A stretch of 43,987 bases of DNA, taken from the NCBI GenBank assembly GCA_018057705.1, contig JAGPDF010000038.1, forward strand, positions 1 through 43,987. The letters run 5' to 3'. Positions 1 to 9,002 of this stretch are shown in pieces. Position 1 is the stretch's first letter. Each line of letters opens with the position of its first letter. This DNA comes from Thermoanaerobaculia bacterium. GTDB lineage: Bacteria > Acidobacteriota > Thermoanaerobaculia > Multivoradales > JAGPDF01. Below the pieces are notes generated by a model that made no database searches, had not been told where the DNA came from, and worked only from the letters and a program-made list of their open reading frames with translations. The position numbers and the translations under genes were made by a program.

Positions 1-1
1 C

Positions 2-151
2 GTCCGAGCCCACGGCGAACGCCACGCCGCCCTCGTGCCGTTCCTCCTGGTCTACGCCGGCCTCCTCAACCAGTGCCAGGGCTGGGCCGCCGGCAAGCCC
101 TTCTACGATCGCGCCCAGCGCCTGCGCGCGCTGGTCGCAGCCCCGCGCTAG
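2..151 (+). CDS. C-terminal fragment of small helical-repeat (TPR-like) protein, cut by window start
   Basis: Only the last 49 codons are inside the window; the reading frame is open to base 2 and stops at TAG 149-151. The translation is nearly identical to the C-terminal half of the complete gene at 2061-2381, with the same AALVPFLLVYAGLLNQCQG segment and the same PFYDRAQRLR helix. The two are therefore recent duplicates. The paired helices with small-residue spacing look like a tetratricopeptide-type repeat, which usually mediates protein contacts; no enzymatic role is visible. It is followed by an exported FG-GAP protein, as is its duplicate, so the pair small protein plus FG-GAP protein may have been copied as a unit. 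Function is unknown. Confidence 0.75.
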   Translation, partial: VRAHGERHAALVPFLLVYAGLLNQCQGWAAGKPFYDRAQRLRALVAAPR

Positions 152-192
152 CCAGCGCGAAGTGACCCGATCGCCGCGCTAGCCAGCGCGGC
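143..192 (+). terminator. Two tandem GC-rich hairpins at the end of the small TPR-like gene
   Basis: A 17-base direct repeat (143-159 and 174-190) forms hairpins with loop AGCC. The first has a 6-bp stem and contains the stop codon of the upstream gene. The second has a perfect 8-bp stem (173-180 with 185-192). There is no T-run, so intrinsic termination is only a possibility. The stop-codon region has in effect been duplicated downstream. Confidence 0.35.
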
Positions 193-253
193 TTGGGTCG
201 CGTCGCCCCGCGCTGGATTGCGTTCCATGACCGAACTCACCGGAGAGAGTCTC

Positions 254-1852
254 ATGCGCCCTGCACTCCGCTTTCGCCTCTCGATCGCCCTGCTCTGCAC
301 CTTCCCCGCGCTGTCTGCGTCGGCGCAGGACGGCCCGTGTGCCTTCTTCAACGCCCGGAACTTCTGCGTCACCCAGGATTCGGAGAACATCTCCGACTCT
401 TCGCAGACCGGCGACAACTTCGGCAGCGCCCTCGCGTTCGGGGACTTCGACGCCGATGGTCACCTCGATCTGGCGATCGGAGCCCCCGATGAGGACTACT
501 CCGGCGCGCTCCTCAACAGCGGCGCGGTACACGTCCTGCGCGGCCGGGGCCTCGGCTTCACCACCGTCGCCGACCGCTTCTACGAGCAGTCCGATGTCTC
601 GGGCGGGGGGAACTCCGAGACCGATGACCGCTTCGGCGCCGCTCTCGCGACCGGCGACTTCGACGGCGACGGCTACGACGACCTCGCGATCGGCAGCCCG
701 GACGAAGGCTTCGTCGCCGACGGGCACTGCGGCGAGTTCGGTCTGTGCACCGGCTTCGGCGTTGTTCAGATCGCCTGGGGCGGCGCCACCGGTCTCGGCC
801 TGAGCTTCGACACCTACACCTTCCTCGACCTGGGTCTCGAGATCCTCGACTCGGGCGCCTTCGCGCTGCGCATGGGCACGGCGCTCGCTGCCGGCGACCG
901 GGACGGCAACGGCCTCTTCGAGCTCGCCATCGGTATCCCGAACGCCGACGTCGGACCCGACCATCGGACCGGTGCCGTGGCGATCTTCGAGGGCACGGCC
1001 GGCCGCACGTTCGTCGAGGCCGACAGGATCGACCGTCAGTCCACTGCCGGCAACAACGATCACATCGGAACGACGACGGCGTTCGGCCACTTTCAGTTGA
1101 ACGACGAGCCGCACTTCGTCGGCGGCGGACCCGACAGCGACATCGGCTCCGCCAACGACGCCGGGCTGGTGGCGCAGCAGTCCGATTCCCTGGGCGCCGC
1201 GCGCCCGGACCTCGACCAGGTCGACGTCGGGGGCGCCAACCAGGACAACGACTTCTTTGGCGCGGCGCTCGCGGTCGGCGACTTCGACAACGACGGCGCC
1301 GACGACCTGGCGATCGGTGCGCCCGGCAACGATCACAACGGCGAGAACGACGCCGGCACGGTGTTCATCGCCTATGGCGCCAACGCGGGGCTGCCCGCGG
1401 GCGGGCATCAGTTCCTCGCCCAGAGCGACATCTCGACCGCCGACGAGCCGAACGCGGAGTTCGGCCGCGCGCTGGCCGCCGGCGACATCGACGGCGACGG
1501 CTTCGACGACCTGCTGGTCGGCGCACCCGGCCGCGGTGACGACGATCGCGGCGTCGTCTACATCTTTCACGGTTCGAGCACCGGCCTGGTGGTCTCCGGC
1601 TCCGTGGTCTTCTCGGCGCCGACGATCGGTGGCGAGGCGCAGACGAACTCCAACTTCGGCAGCGTCCTCGCCGCCGGCGACATCGACGGCGACGGCACCG
1701 CCGAGGTCGCGATCGGCGTGCCGAAACAGAACGTCGGCATCGCCCTGGGCGCCGGCCAGGTCTTCGTCACCCGCCGCCTCGACCCACGCTGGCTCTTCGG
1801 CGACGGCTTCGACGGCCAAGGGACCGGCTTCTGGTCCGCCTCAACGCCCTGA
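254..1852 (+). CDS. Exported FG-GAP (VCBS/integrin-alpha-like) beta-propeller protein
   Basis: The protein has 532 residues from ATG 254, chosen because GGAGAG lies six bases upstream and a clean signal peptide follows (RFRLSIALLCTFPALSASA, cleavage probably before QDG); an in-frame ATG at 218 would add residues with no signal-like character. At least six FG-GAP repeats are visible, with calcium-loop signatures such as DFDADGHLDLAIG, DFDGDGYDDLAIG, DFDNDGADDLAIG and DIDGDGFDDLLVG. These build an integrin-alpha-like beta-propeller that acts outside the cytoplasm, typically in adhesion or ligand binding. The C-terminus (LFGDGFDGQGTGFWSA) resembles the end of the FG-GAP protein at 2542-4662, suggesting a shared terminal motif, perhaps for export or surface handling. 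The ligand is unknown. Confidence 0.85.
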   Translation: MRPALRFRLSIALLCTFPALSASAQDGPCAFFNARNFCVTQDSENISDSSQTGDNFGSALAFGDFDADGHLDLAIGAPDEDYSGALLNSGAVHVLRGRGLGFTTVADRFYEQSDVSGGGNSETDDRFGAALATGDFDGDGYDDLAIGSPDEGFVADGHCGEFGLCTGFGVVQIAWGGATGLGLSFDTYTFLDLGLEILDSGAFALRMGTALAAGDRDGNGLFELAIGIPNADVGPDHRTGAVAIFEGTAGRTFVEADRIDRQSTAGNNDHIGTTTAFGHFQLNDEPHFVGGGPDSDIGSANDAGLVAQQSDSLGAARPDLDQVDVGGANQDNDFFGAALAVGDFDNDGADDLAIGAPGNDHNGENDAGTVFIAYGANAGLPAGGHQFLAQSDISTADEPNAEFGRALAAGDIDGDGFDDLLVGAPGRGDDDRGVVYIFHGSSTGLVVSGSVVFSAPTIGGEAQTNSNFGSVLAAGDIDGDGTAEVAIGVPKQNVGIALGAGQVFVTRRLDPRWLFGDGFDGQGTGFWSASTP

Positions 1853-1882
1853 GACCGCGCGGCGCTGTGCGGCGGCGCCGCA

Positions 1883-1950
1883 GAGGTGCCAGGCGCTTCT
1901 CTGCGGCGGACTGCCGCGGAGGTGTCCGCGCGGAGGTGCCAGCCGCTTCT
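1883..1950 (+). repeat. Two REP-like motifs (GAGGTGCCAGSCGCTTCT)
   Basis: Copies at 1883-1900 and 1933-1950 differ at one base and lie in the 208-bp gap after the first FG-GAP gene. The same motif recurs around the RAYT transposase at 23410 (23189, 23330, 24773) and, inverted, at 24876, 25842 and 25878. The rest of this gap holds only GC-rich sequence and the ribosome binding site of the next gene. Confidence 0.6.
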
Positions 1951-2060
1951 CAGGCTCCAAGGCACTCCCTCACCAAGGTGAGACCGGGCGCCTGACCAGC
2001 GACCCTGTCGCCCCTGCCGCCGCCGCGGCAGACTTCCTTCAACCTCATAGGGAGACGACC

Positions 2061-2381
2061 ATGGCCTGGTTTCACAACCGCACCGCCGCAAATGCGACCG
2101 CACCGAGGGCCGAAAGAAAGACCGCCGACCCCGCCCACGCCGAAGCGCTCCTGCAGCGCGCCCAGGAGCTCCGCGCCGCAGGCGACCTCATCGCCGCCCA
2201 GACCCTCGCCGAAGAGGCGCTCCACCAGAGTCTGCGCGCCCACGGCGAACGCCACGCCGCCCTCGTTCCGTTCCTCCTCGTCTACGCCGGCCTCCTCAAC
2301 CAATGCCAGGGCTGGGCCGCCGGCAAGCCGTTCTACGACCGCGCCCAGCGCCTGCGCGGCCTCGCCTCGGCGCCACGCTGA
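2061..2381 (+). CDS. Small helical-repeat (TPR-like) protein, complete copy
   Basis: The gene encodes 106 residues. The start ATG at 2061 is preceded by GGGAG at about ten bases and fits the beginning of the similarity to its partial twin at 2-151. The N-terminus is polar and basic without a signal peptide, so the protein is probably cytoplasmic. Residues 30 to 100 form consecutive helices (AHAEALLQRAQELRAAGDL, then AEEALHQSLRAHGERHAALV, then the YAGLLNQCQGWAAGKPFYDRAQ helices) with the spacing of tetratricopeptide repeats, enough for about two repeats. It stands alone between two exported FG-GAP proteins. No specific function can be assigned; a role as a small adaptor is only a guess. Confidence 0.7.
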   Translation: MAWFHNRTAANATAPRAERKTADPAHAEALLQRAQELRAAGDLIAAQTLAEEALHQSLRAHGERHAALVPFLLVYAGLLNQCQGWAAGKPFYDRAQRLRGLASAPR

Positions 2382-2541
2382 CGCCCGCCGGGCCTCGCCC
2401 CCCGGGAGCTCCTGACGCCGCGGCGCGAACCGCTTGTGCGCCGCGCACTGCTGGCGGACAATGCTGAGGTTGGCTCTCTGAACGTCGCCCTCGGGAAAGG
2501 ACCGCCAGCTGAAAACGCCGCGCCGTCACCCGCAGGGCCCC

Positions 2542-4662
2542 GTGCGCCGGCTCGTGCTCGCGGGCTTCCTGCTTCTTGCCTTTCCGCACGCAGTCGCTCC
2601 GCTCGCCGCACAGGTCCTGACCGACTTTCATTTGCAGTGGGTCTGGTCGCAGGGCGGAGAGCTCCTGGGTCGTGCGGGCTTCGAAGTCGTCGACCTCGCA
2701 GGGGACGGGCGGTCCGAGCTGCTCACGACCGCAGTCACCAGCTCCACCGGCTACTGGTACACGCTCGATCGGGAAGGCGCCGATCTCGTTCAGACGCACA
2801 GTTCTCTCCCCTCCCAGGTTCGACCCGTTCAGGTCAACGTCGCCAGCGAGAATGGCCGGCCTCGCATCCTCATCACCGGGCCCGCCTCCATTCAGGTGCT
2901 CGACGGCCCGACGCGGGACGAGCTCGCCAGTTTTCCGAGCCTCGGCTCCCTCAACCGGGCCGCCGCTGCAGCCGATATCGATCTCGACGGCAGATTGGAT
3001 CTCGCGGTCTGCGACGACTCCACCCTCTACGTCTACGACCTTCTCACCGGCAACGCACGCGTTCGGAACGGCTTCGGTTGCAAGGAGGTCGCCCTCGGGC
3101 AGACGGACTCCGATCCGCAGCTCGAGATCATCCTCGCCGGCAGCCCAGCCGGAGGCTATGTCCTCGACGGAATTTCCTTGAGCGTCGATTGGGGTGACGT
3201 ACGCGGTTTCGGTGACCATGTCGCCGTCGCCGACTTCGACGCCGACGGCCAGGACGAAGTGGCGGCGCTTGCCGAGTCGGGAACCGTTGTGCGCGTCCAG
3301 GACCCCGCGACGGGCGGCCTGCTGTGGGAGGTCGCGACATCGCCGGCCGGTGCGCTCGCCGCCGCCAACATGGACGGCGAGCCGGGGGCGGAGCTGGTCT
3401 GGGCCATCCAGAATGGCTACGGCTCTCTCTTCGTCGTCGACGGCGCGACTCCGACGCAGCTCGGAGTCATCCCCAACCCCGCCTTCAGCGTCGAAGCGGT
3501 CACGCTGGGAGATCTCGATGACGATGGCGTCGTCGACGTGATCTGGAGCTCCGGGCGAGACAGTCCTGAGGGACAGCACGTCTACCTTCAGACGGGCGAC
3601 CAGCTGGAGCCCGCAGCGAAAACTGCCGACCTCCGAGGTGGCGTTCCGGGGATGGCGGTGGGTGACTTTCGCGGCGACGGTACACCGGAGGTGGCCGCCA
3701 CGTCCGCAAAAAGCAAGCCGGAAGACGGCGGCATTGCGTTCGTCCTGGCCCTGGAGAGCGGACGGGTTCAGCGCACCAGGTCCGGGCAGGCGGCCCTCGG
3801 CCCGGAAGCATCGGGCCTGGCCGCGGCGCAGCTCGACGAGGATGCAGCGCTGGAGATCTGCCAGTTCGGCGGTGTCGAAGTCGTTTGCTTCGACGGTCGC
3901 ACCTTTGGCGGGCAGTGGGCTGCCCTGCATTTCGACGGCATCACGGCGGTGGGTGTGGGCACTTCCGAGGGCGAGACCCAGGCCGATCTTTTCCTGGCGA
4001 CTTTCGGACCTGCCGTCGTTGCCGTGTCCGGCAGTGACGGGTCGCCGCGGTGGAGCTCGCCGATCTTCGACGTGAGTGGATTCATCATCAACCAGATTGA
4101 CCTCGCCGACGTCAGCGGAGACGCCCGGCCCGAGATCGTCGCCGGCTCCATGAACACGGGTGTCGCCGGCCTCGCCACCCTGAATGCCGACACCGGGCAG
4201 GTCCTGGCGGGGCCCTGGCATCTGCCGTTGGTTTCGACCTTCGTCGTCCCGGGCTCCGGTCCGCCTGCACTGCTCCTGGCTGGACTGGCGAACGGCGACG
4301 TTGTTCCCGCCGACCCGATCTCGGGGCTGCTCGGACCGCCTGTCGCCGCCTTTCCGGCCGCAGCGCACGCCATGGGGATCGCCGACTTCGATCGTGATGG
4401 CGTTGCCGACCTCGTGGCAACCATCGGCAACCACGTTCAGGTACTGGACGGCCAGACCGGGCTACCGGTCTGGGTGAGTCCCTATCTGCGACTCTCGGAG
4501 TTTTTCTCGGTGCCGCGTCTGCCGCTCCTCGCCGGGGACCTCGACAGGGATACCGTGCCTGAGATCCTCGTCGCCACGCTCGACGGAATCGTGCACTTTG
4601 AAGCCCCTTTGCTCCTCATCTTCGCCAACGGCTTCGAGTCGGGCGATACGTCGAACTGGTAG
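2542..4662 (+). CDS. Exported FG-GAP/VCBS repeat protein
   Basis: From GTG 2542 the protein has 706 residues. It begins with an n-region of two Arg, a hydrophobic stretch (LVLAGFLLLAFPHAVAPLAA) and a probable cleavage before QVL. The rest repeats a propeller-blade unit with Ca-loop motifs such as DIDLDGRLDLAV, DFDADGQDEVAAL, DLDDDGVVDVIW and DFDRDGVADLVA. The C-terminus is IFANGFESGDTSNW, the same FxxGFxxGxTxxW form as in the FG-GAP protein upstream. The start is not certain: the ribosome-binding match before GTG 2542 is poor, while a good GGGAAAGGA lies seven bases before an in-frame CTG at 2509, which would add eleven basic residues to the signal peptide. It ends nine bases before the convergent response-regulator gene. 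Likely a surface or periplasmic binding protein; the ligand is unknown. Confidence 0.82.
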   Translation: MRRLVLAGFLLLAFPHAVAPLAAQVLTDFHLQWVWSQGGELLGRAGFEVVDLAGDGRSELLTTAVTSSTGYWYTLDREGADLVQTHSSLPSQVRPVQVNVASENGRPRILITGPASIQVLDGPTRDELASFPSLGSLNRAAAAADIDLDGRLDLAVCDDSTLYVYDLLTGNARVRNGFGCKEVALGQTDSDPQLEIILAGSPAGGYVLDGISLSVDWGDVRGFGDHVAVADFDADGQDEVAALAESGTVVRVQDPATGGLLWEVATSPAGALAAANMDGEPGAELVWAIQNGYGSLFVVDGATPTQLGVIPNPAFSVEAVTLGDLDDDGVVDVIWSSGRDSPEGQHVYLQTGDQLEPAAKTADLRGGVPGMAVGDFRGDGTPEVAATSAKSKPEDGGIAFVLALESGRVQRTRSGQAALGPEASGLAAAQLDEDAALEICQFGGVEVVCFDGRTFGGQWAALHFDGITAVGVGTSEGETQADLFLATFGPAVVAVSGSDGSPRWSSPIFDVSGFIINQIDLADVSGDARPEIVAGSMNTGVAGLATLNADTGQVLAGPWHLPLVSTFVVPGSGPPALLLAGLANGDVVPADPISGLLGPPVAAFPAAAHAMGIADFDRDGVADLVATIGNHVQVLDGQTGLPVWVSPYLRLSEFFSVPRLPLLAGDLDRDTVPEILVATLDGIVHFEAPLLLIFANGFESGDTSNW

Positions 4663-4671
4663 CGGCTCCGC

Positions 4672-5331
4672 TCACCCCTTCGGCGGCGTGCGCTTGAGGC
4701 TCACGGCGAGGAGGGCGGCTTGGGTGCGGTCCTGGACGCCGAGTTTGTCGAGGAGGATCGAGACGTAGCCTTTGACGGTGCCTTCGGTGAGGCCCAGGCG
4801 GTTGGCGATCTGGCGGTTGCTCTTGCCTTCGGCGACGAGGTCGAGGACGGAGCGCTCGCGGGGGGTGAGGTCGTCGAGCGGGCTCTTCTCGGGGCGCTTC
4901 ATCAGGATGCGCTGGGCTTCGGGGTGGAGGGTCGGGCGGTCGCGGGCGGCGTCGCGTACGGCGCGAACGAGCTCGATGCGCGAGACGTCCTTCATCAGGT
5001 AGCCCATCGCCCCCGCCCCGACCGCTTCGCGGATCGCCGCTTCGTCGGCGAGGCTGGTGAGCATCAGGACCCGCGGCGGTGCGGGAAGGGCCAGGAGGCG
5101 CCGGGTCGCCTCGATGCCGCCCATGCCGGGCATCATGACGTCCATCAACACCACGTCCGGGTGGCGCTCGGCGGCCATGCGCACGGCCGACTCGCCGTCC
5201 TCGGCTTCGCCCACGACTTCGAGGTCCTCCTCCTGCTCGAGGAGTGTGCGCAGACCTTCGCGCACGATCTCGTGGTCGTCGACCAGCATCAGGCGGAGCG
5301 GCGGGGCGGGGGTGTCGGAGGGGGTGGACAT
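4672..5331 (-). CDS. NarL/FixJ-family response regulator
   Basis: The product has 219 residues from ATG 5331, chosen over an in-frame start at 5355 because GGAG sits seven bases upstream and the domain starts soon after. The receiver domain (about 12-130) has the acidic pair DD18-19, the phospho-acceptor Asp64 in VLMDVMMPG and Lys114 in YLMKD. A LuxR-type helix-turn-helix follows (about 155-212; [20 protein letters not shown] with the recognition helix TEGTVKGYV). Such proteins bind DNA as dimers when phosphorylated. The gene lies 20 bases after its histidine kinase partner on the same strand, so the two form a two-component pair. Target genes are not evident. Confidence 0.93.
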   Translation of the reverse strand: MSTPSDTPAPPLRLMLVDDHEIVREGLRTLLEQEEDLEVVGEAEDGESAVRMAAERHPDVVLMDVMMPGMGGIEATRRLLALPAPPRVLMLTSLADEAAIREAVGAGAMGYLMKDVSRIELVRAVRDAARDRPTLHPEAQRILMKRPEKSPLDDLTPRERSVLDLVAEGKSNRQIANRLGLTEGTVKGYVSILLDKLGVQDRTQAALLAVSLKRTPPKG

Positions 5332-5351
5332 GAGAGATCTCCGGAGCGGCG

Positions 5352-6605
5352 TCAACGGGGGAGCCGGGCCTCGACGGTGGTGCCGAGCCCGGGCGCACTC
5401 TCGACGAACAGCTGACCGAACAGTGCGCGGATCCTGTCACGCATCGACTCGAGACCCATGCCGCCGTCGGTGCGCGCCCGCGCCGCCCCGGAGCGCACGG
5501 CGGTGCGGGCGTCGAAGCCGCGCCCGTTGTCCTGGACCGTGAGCACGACCTCGCCCTCGAGCACCGCCAGGCGAAGGGCGACCTCCCGGGCGGCGGCATG
5601 TTTGACGACGTTGGCGAGCGCCTCCTGCGCCACGCGCAGCAGGATCTCCTCGCGCTCGCGCGACTGGCGCTCGTAGCTGGAGGCCTCGAGGCGGGTCGCG
5701 AGGCCCTGCGCGGCGACCGTTGCCAGCTCCGTGCGCAGCGCCTCGACCAGGCCGTGGCGCTGCAGCATGACCATCGCCGGCGTCGGCAGCTCGCGGCTGG
5801 TGAAGTCGGCGCCGCTGCCTCCGGGGGCGAGCTCGCGCAGCAGGCCGCGCATCTCGCCCAGGGCCCGGCGGTTGAGCTCGATCAGGCGCTCGAGCTTCGG
5901 GGCCGCCTCTTCCGGGCCCTTGCGCAGCAGCCCGGGAAGCGATTCCGCGAGCAGCGTCGAGCTGAACAGGAGTTGCGTGACCGAGTCGTGGAGATCGCGC
6001 GCCAGGCGCTGGCGCTCCTCGAGGATCGCGAGGCGGCGCTCCTGGGCGAAGAGACGGGTGTTTTCGAGCGCCACCGCGAGCGCATCGGCCACGAGCTCCA
6101 GCAGCTGCACGTCGACCGCGGTGAACGGCCCCTCGCCCTCGACGTTGACCACCCCGAGCGGCCGGCCGGCGTGCAGGATCGGAACGGCGAGCTCGGCGCG
6201 CACGGCGAGCCCTGAGGGCGGCTGCACGTAGCGCGGATCGGCGGCGACGTCGTTGACGACCTGGGTCCGCCGTTCGCGCACCGCGGAGCCCATGACGCCG
6301 CGCGCGATCGGGATTCGATCCTCGTGACGAATGCGCTCCTTGTAGCTGCCGCCGCGGATGCGCACCACCAGGGTTTCGGGGTCGTTCTCGTCGAGGAGCG
6401 GCAGGTCGACGTTCGGGTAGCCCAGGAGCTCGTGGATCGCGTCGGCGGTCTTCTGCAGCATCTCGAACTTCTTGAGATCGGAGGCGATGATCCGCCCGAC
6501 CCGCATGAGGAGCAGGAGCTTTTCTCCGGCGCGGGCGTCGGCTGAGGGGTCGGGCGAGGAGTTCACGGGCGCTCGACCCCGGACGGTACCGCGAAGGAGC
6601 TTCAC
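5352..6605 (-). CDS. GAF-domain sensor histidine kinase (HisKA_3 type)
   Basis: About 417 residues from GTG 6605; a TTG at 6623 and a GTG at 6566 are other possible starts, all before the first domain. No membrane segment is seen, so it should sense a cytoplasmic or diffusible signal. A GAF domain occupies about 40-190, followed by a short coiled linker and the dimerisation box [20 protein letters not shown], where the His is the autophosphorylation site. The HATPase_c domain has the N-box [12 protein letters not shown], the G1 box DNGRGFD and the G2 box GGMGLESM. This NarX/DesK-like architecture phosphorylates NarL-family regulators, and the adjacent response regulator downstream is of that family. 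The ligand of the GAF domain cannot be inferred. Confidence 0.9.
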   Translation of the reverse strand: MKLLRGTVRGRAPVNSSPDPSADARAGEKLLLLMRVGRIIASDLKKFEMLQKTADAIHELLGYPNVDLPLLDENDPETLVVRIRGGSYKERIRHEDRIPIARGVMGSAVRERRTQVVNDVAADPRYVQPPSGLAVRAELAVPILHAGRPLGVVNVEGEGPFTAVDVQLLELVADALAVALENTRLFAQERRLAILEERQRLARDLHDSVTQLLFSSTLLAESLPGLLRKGPEEAAPKLERLIELNRRALGEMRGLLRELAPGGSGADFTSRELPTPAMVMLQRHGLVEALRTELATVAAQGLATRLEASSYERQSREREEILLRVAQEALANVVKHAAAREVALRLAVLEGEVVLTVQDNGRGFDARTAVRSGAARARTDGGMGLESMRDRIRALFGQLFVESAPGLGTTVEARLPR

Positions 6606-6695
6606 CGGTCCATCGTCCCCCAACTGGCGCAGCCCCCACCCCTCACTTTGGTCAGGAGCCGGGGCCTACCATGGTCGGGGGCCCGCCCAATGCGA

Positions 6696-8933
6696 TCAGC
6701 CGGCCGGAAAGGCGAAGTAGCGCGGGGCGGGAAGCAACCGCTGAGGAGACGACGCGAGCGCCAGCTCCTGACCATCGCGATCGACGATGCGCTGCGGCGC
6801 CTCCGGCGGCGTCCAGTCGAGCGCGCCGGCCGTCGACCAGGCGACGACGATCTCCTCGGCCGGGCGCGAGCCGGCGGCGGCGCGGGAGAAGCGGTAGGCG
6901 CGCCCTCCCGGCGGCAGGGCCGCCGCCTCGAGCGGGCCATGACAGGTCGTTCCGGCGAGCTCGCGGATGAGCGTCGCGAGAGCCGCGAACGACGGGCGTT
7001 CCCGCAGCGTCCCGTCGGCCTGCGGATCGCACAGGCCGTAGCCTTTGGCGACCAGTTGCCACCAGTCGATCCGTTCGACCCGGTCGCCGCCGCCGGCCAG
7101 AAGGAAGAAGCGCACCAGAAAATCGGCCTGCGCCTCCTCGTCGACCGCCACGCTCTTGCCGGCGGGGGAGTGCGGACCCTCGCGCAACGGCCAGTTGACC
7201 TCCGAGATCCACTGCCGCGGCGCGGCCACCCGCCGCGCCGTGCCGGCGATCGCCGCCAGCAGCCGTACCTTGCCCTCGGTGTCGAAGCCGAGCTGCCGGT
7301 TCTCCGGCGCCCCGCGGCGATCGACGTAGAGCAGGCTCGCCAGGCCATCGAAGCGCAGGTCCGGAAGGTCCCGAGGAGCGCGCAGGTTGACCACGGCCGC
7401 CGTCACATGGGCCTCGAAGTCGATCACCGCCGGTCCGAAAAGCTCGACCTCCGCCCCCACCTCTGCGGCGGTACCACGCAGGATCGCGGCGGCGCGCGCC
7501 GCGAGGCCCAGGTACTCGTCGTAGTTCCAGATCCCCCACTTGCTGCGATTGATCGCCTGGCCGATCTGAAAGCACCTGCCGAGCGGCACGAAGCGGCGGG
7601 CGATCTCCGTGATCGCCGCCTCCCAGCGCGCCGGATCGCGCACCAGCTCACGATTCTGCGGCAACGTGAAGGCGAGCTCGACGCCGCGGTCGGCGAGGGC
7701 GCGGGCAAGCTCCCACTCCGCGTCGTGATTCGCCTGCCAGGGATGCAGGCGGATCATGGCGCGCCGCGCGCCCAGGCGATCGAAGGCCGCGAGCAGCGCC
7801 TGCGGATCCTCCGGCCAGGGGCGCAGTGCGACGCCAGGCTCCGGCCAGGCGAAAGCAGCGAGGGCACCGGCGTCTTGCGCGACGAGCGCGCGATACCGGC
7901 GGCGGATGCGCGGCACCGCCCCGGCGAGAGCGACCCCCGCCCGCAGGTGCTTCGGGAGATCGGCGAGCCGGATGCGCGCCCGGGCCCATCGCCCGGCGTG
8001 CTGATGCGGCTGGTCGGAGAGCCGGTCCCAGACCGCCCGGTCGCGGACCGGGGCGTCCGCGGGAGGCGGCGGGATGTGGGCGTGCACGCCGCGCGGCACG
8101 AGCCACGACTTGACCCTGGCCAGAGCCCCGCGCAGGCCGGACTTCGCGCGGTTCTTGCCGAGGAAGCTCCGGCGCGCGAGCTCGTAGCTCCGCCGGGCGG
8201 TTGCCGGTACGGCCTCGGGCTCGAAGTAGGCGGCCAGCAGAAGGTCCCTGTCGCCCTGCCGTTCGAGCGGCAGGCGGCAGAGATCGCGCATGCGGTCGCG
8301 CAGCGCGACGTGGCGCTGCCGGCGGCAACGGTTGAGATCGAGCACGGCGACATCGGCGATCTCGTTCGCGGTCTCCCCTTCGAGGAGCAGGAGATTGCCG
8401 ATCGAGAAGTCGCGGTGGAAGAACCCGGCGTCGTGCATCCTCCGGGCGTAGCGTGCCACCGCGGCGATCGCCGCCTCGGCCGCCATCCGGGGAAAGCTCT
8501 CGCGATCGATGCCGGCGTTTCTGGCCCGCAGCAGGTAGCGCAACTCGAGGCGCCCCTCGAGGCAGGCGGTGACGAAGATCGCCGTCGGGTCGCCGCCCTC
8601 GGCCTCGGCGAAGAGGAGCGGCGCCGGGGTCGAGAGCCCCGCGGCGGCGAACGCCTCCGCCATGCGGAAGCTCTTCGCCGCCTTCGACTGTCCACGTGCG
8701 CGCAGGAGGCGGGCCCGGAGGCTCCTCTCCCGGAACTGTTTCACCGCCACCGCCGTTTCGCCCGCCGCCGTCGCGAGCAGGGCGCGGTAGATGTAGTTGC
8801 GCCCCCAGTGCAGCGTCGCGGTGGCCGAGGCCGGGTCGAGCAGGCGGCGGGCGACGGCGGGCAGATCTTCCCCGGCGAGGCGCGGCGATGCCTCGCCGCG
8901 GAACCCCGTCCAGGCGAAACGGATCGAAGTCAC
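6696..8933 (-). CDS. Lipopolysaccharide-kinase-like (Kdo/WaaP) domain fused to a glycosidase-like domain
   Basis: This 745-residue protein has two halves. The N-terminal part (about 1-240) is a Kdo/WaaP-type kinase fold: Lys65 in AVKQF is the ATP-binding lysine, HRD173-175 in FFHRDFSIGNLLL is the catalytic loop and Asp199 in VLDLNR takes the place of the DFG aspartate. Members phosphorylate heptose or Kdo in lipopolysaccharide core. A basic, Pro-rich linker (about 260-320) leads to a C-terminal half that resembles a TIM-barrel glycoside hydrolase: LHPWQANHDAEWELA, FQIGQAINRSKWGIWN and QWISEVNWPLREGPHS look like barrel strands, with Glu in ISEVNW a plausible catalytic acid. No signal peptide is present. 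It follows the RNase gene of the elongasome block by 43 bases. The domain pairing suggests envelope-glycan modification; substrates are inferred, not shown. Confidence 0.75.
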   Translation of the reverse strand: MTSIRFAWTGFRGEASPRLAGEDLPAVARRLLDPASATATLHWGRNYIYRALLATAAGETAVAVKQFRERSLRARLLRARGQSKAAKSFRMAEAFAAAGLSTPAPLLFAEAEGGDPTAIFVTACLEGRLELRYLLRARNAGIDRESFPRMAAEAAIAAVARYARRMHDAGFFHRDFSIGNLLLLEGETANEIADVAVLDLNRCRRQRHVALRDRMRDLCRLPLERQGDRDLLLAAYFEPEAVPATARRSYELARRSFLGKNRAKSGLRGALARVKSWLVPRGVHAHIPPPPADAPVRDRAVWDRLSDQPHQHAGRWARARIRLADLPKHLRAGVALAGAVPRIRRRYRALVAQDAGALAAFAWPEPGVALRPWPEDPQALLAAFDRLGARRAMIRLHPWQANHDAEWELARALADRGVELAFTLPQNRELVRDPARWEAAITEIARRFVPLGRCFQIGQAINRSKWGIWNYDEYLGLAARAAAILRGTAAEVGAEVELFGPAVIDFEAHVTAAVVNLRAPRDLPDLRFDGLASLLYVDRRGAPENRQLGFDTEGKVRLLAAIAGTARRVAAPRQWISEVNWPLREGPHSPAGKSVAVDEEAQADFLVRFFLLAGGGDRVERIDWWQLVAKGYGLCDPQADGTLRERPSFAALATLIRELAGTTCHGPLEAAALPPGGRAYRFSRAAAGSRPAEEIVVAWSTAGALDWTPPEAPQRIVDRDGQELALASSPQRLLPAPRYFAFPAG

Positions 8934-9002
8934 ACTTCGAGGATATCGAAGCTCGCGGGGGCGCAGTGAGGAGCCGTCACACTTCGAGGATGTCGAAACT
9001 CG
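8929..9002 (-). repeat. 27-bp direct repeat duplicating the 3' end of the RNase gene
   Basis: Bases 8929-8955 and 8976-9002 match at 25 of 27 positions. The right copy encodes the last residues SFDILEV and stop of the RNase; the left copy encodes the same residues and stop again, just downstream, and runs into the start codon of the kinase-like gene. Confidence 0.8.

Noticed and set aside
179-1819. Minus-strand frame of 546 codons opposite the first FG-GAP gene
   Set aside because: Antisense image of the Asp/Gly-rich calcium loops, giving a Val/Ala-rich sequence; no start signal or domain.
4640-4690. Possible bidirectional terminator between the convergent FG-GAP and response-regulator genes
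   Set aside because: Only nine bases separate the stops and no stable hairpin with a T-run is visible.
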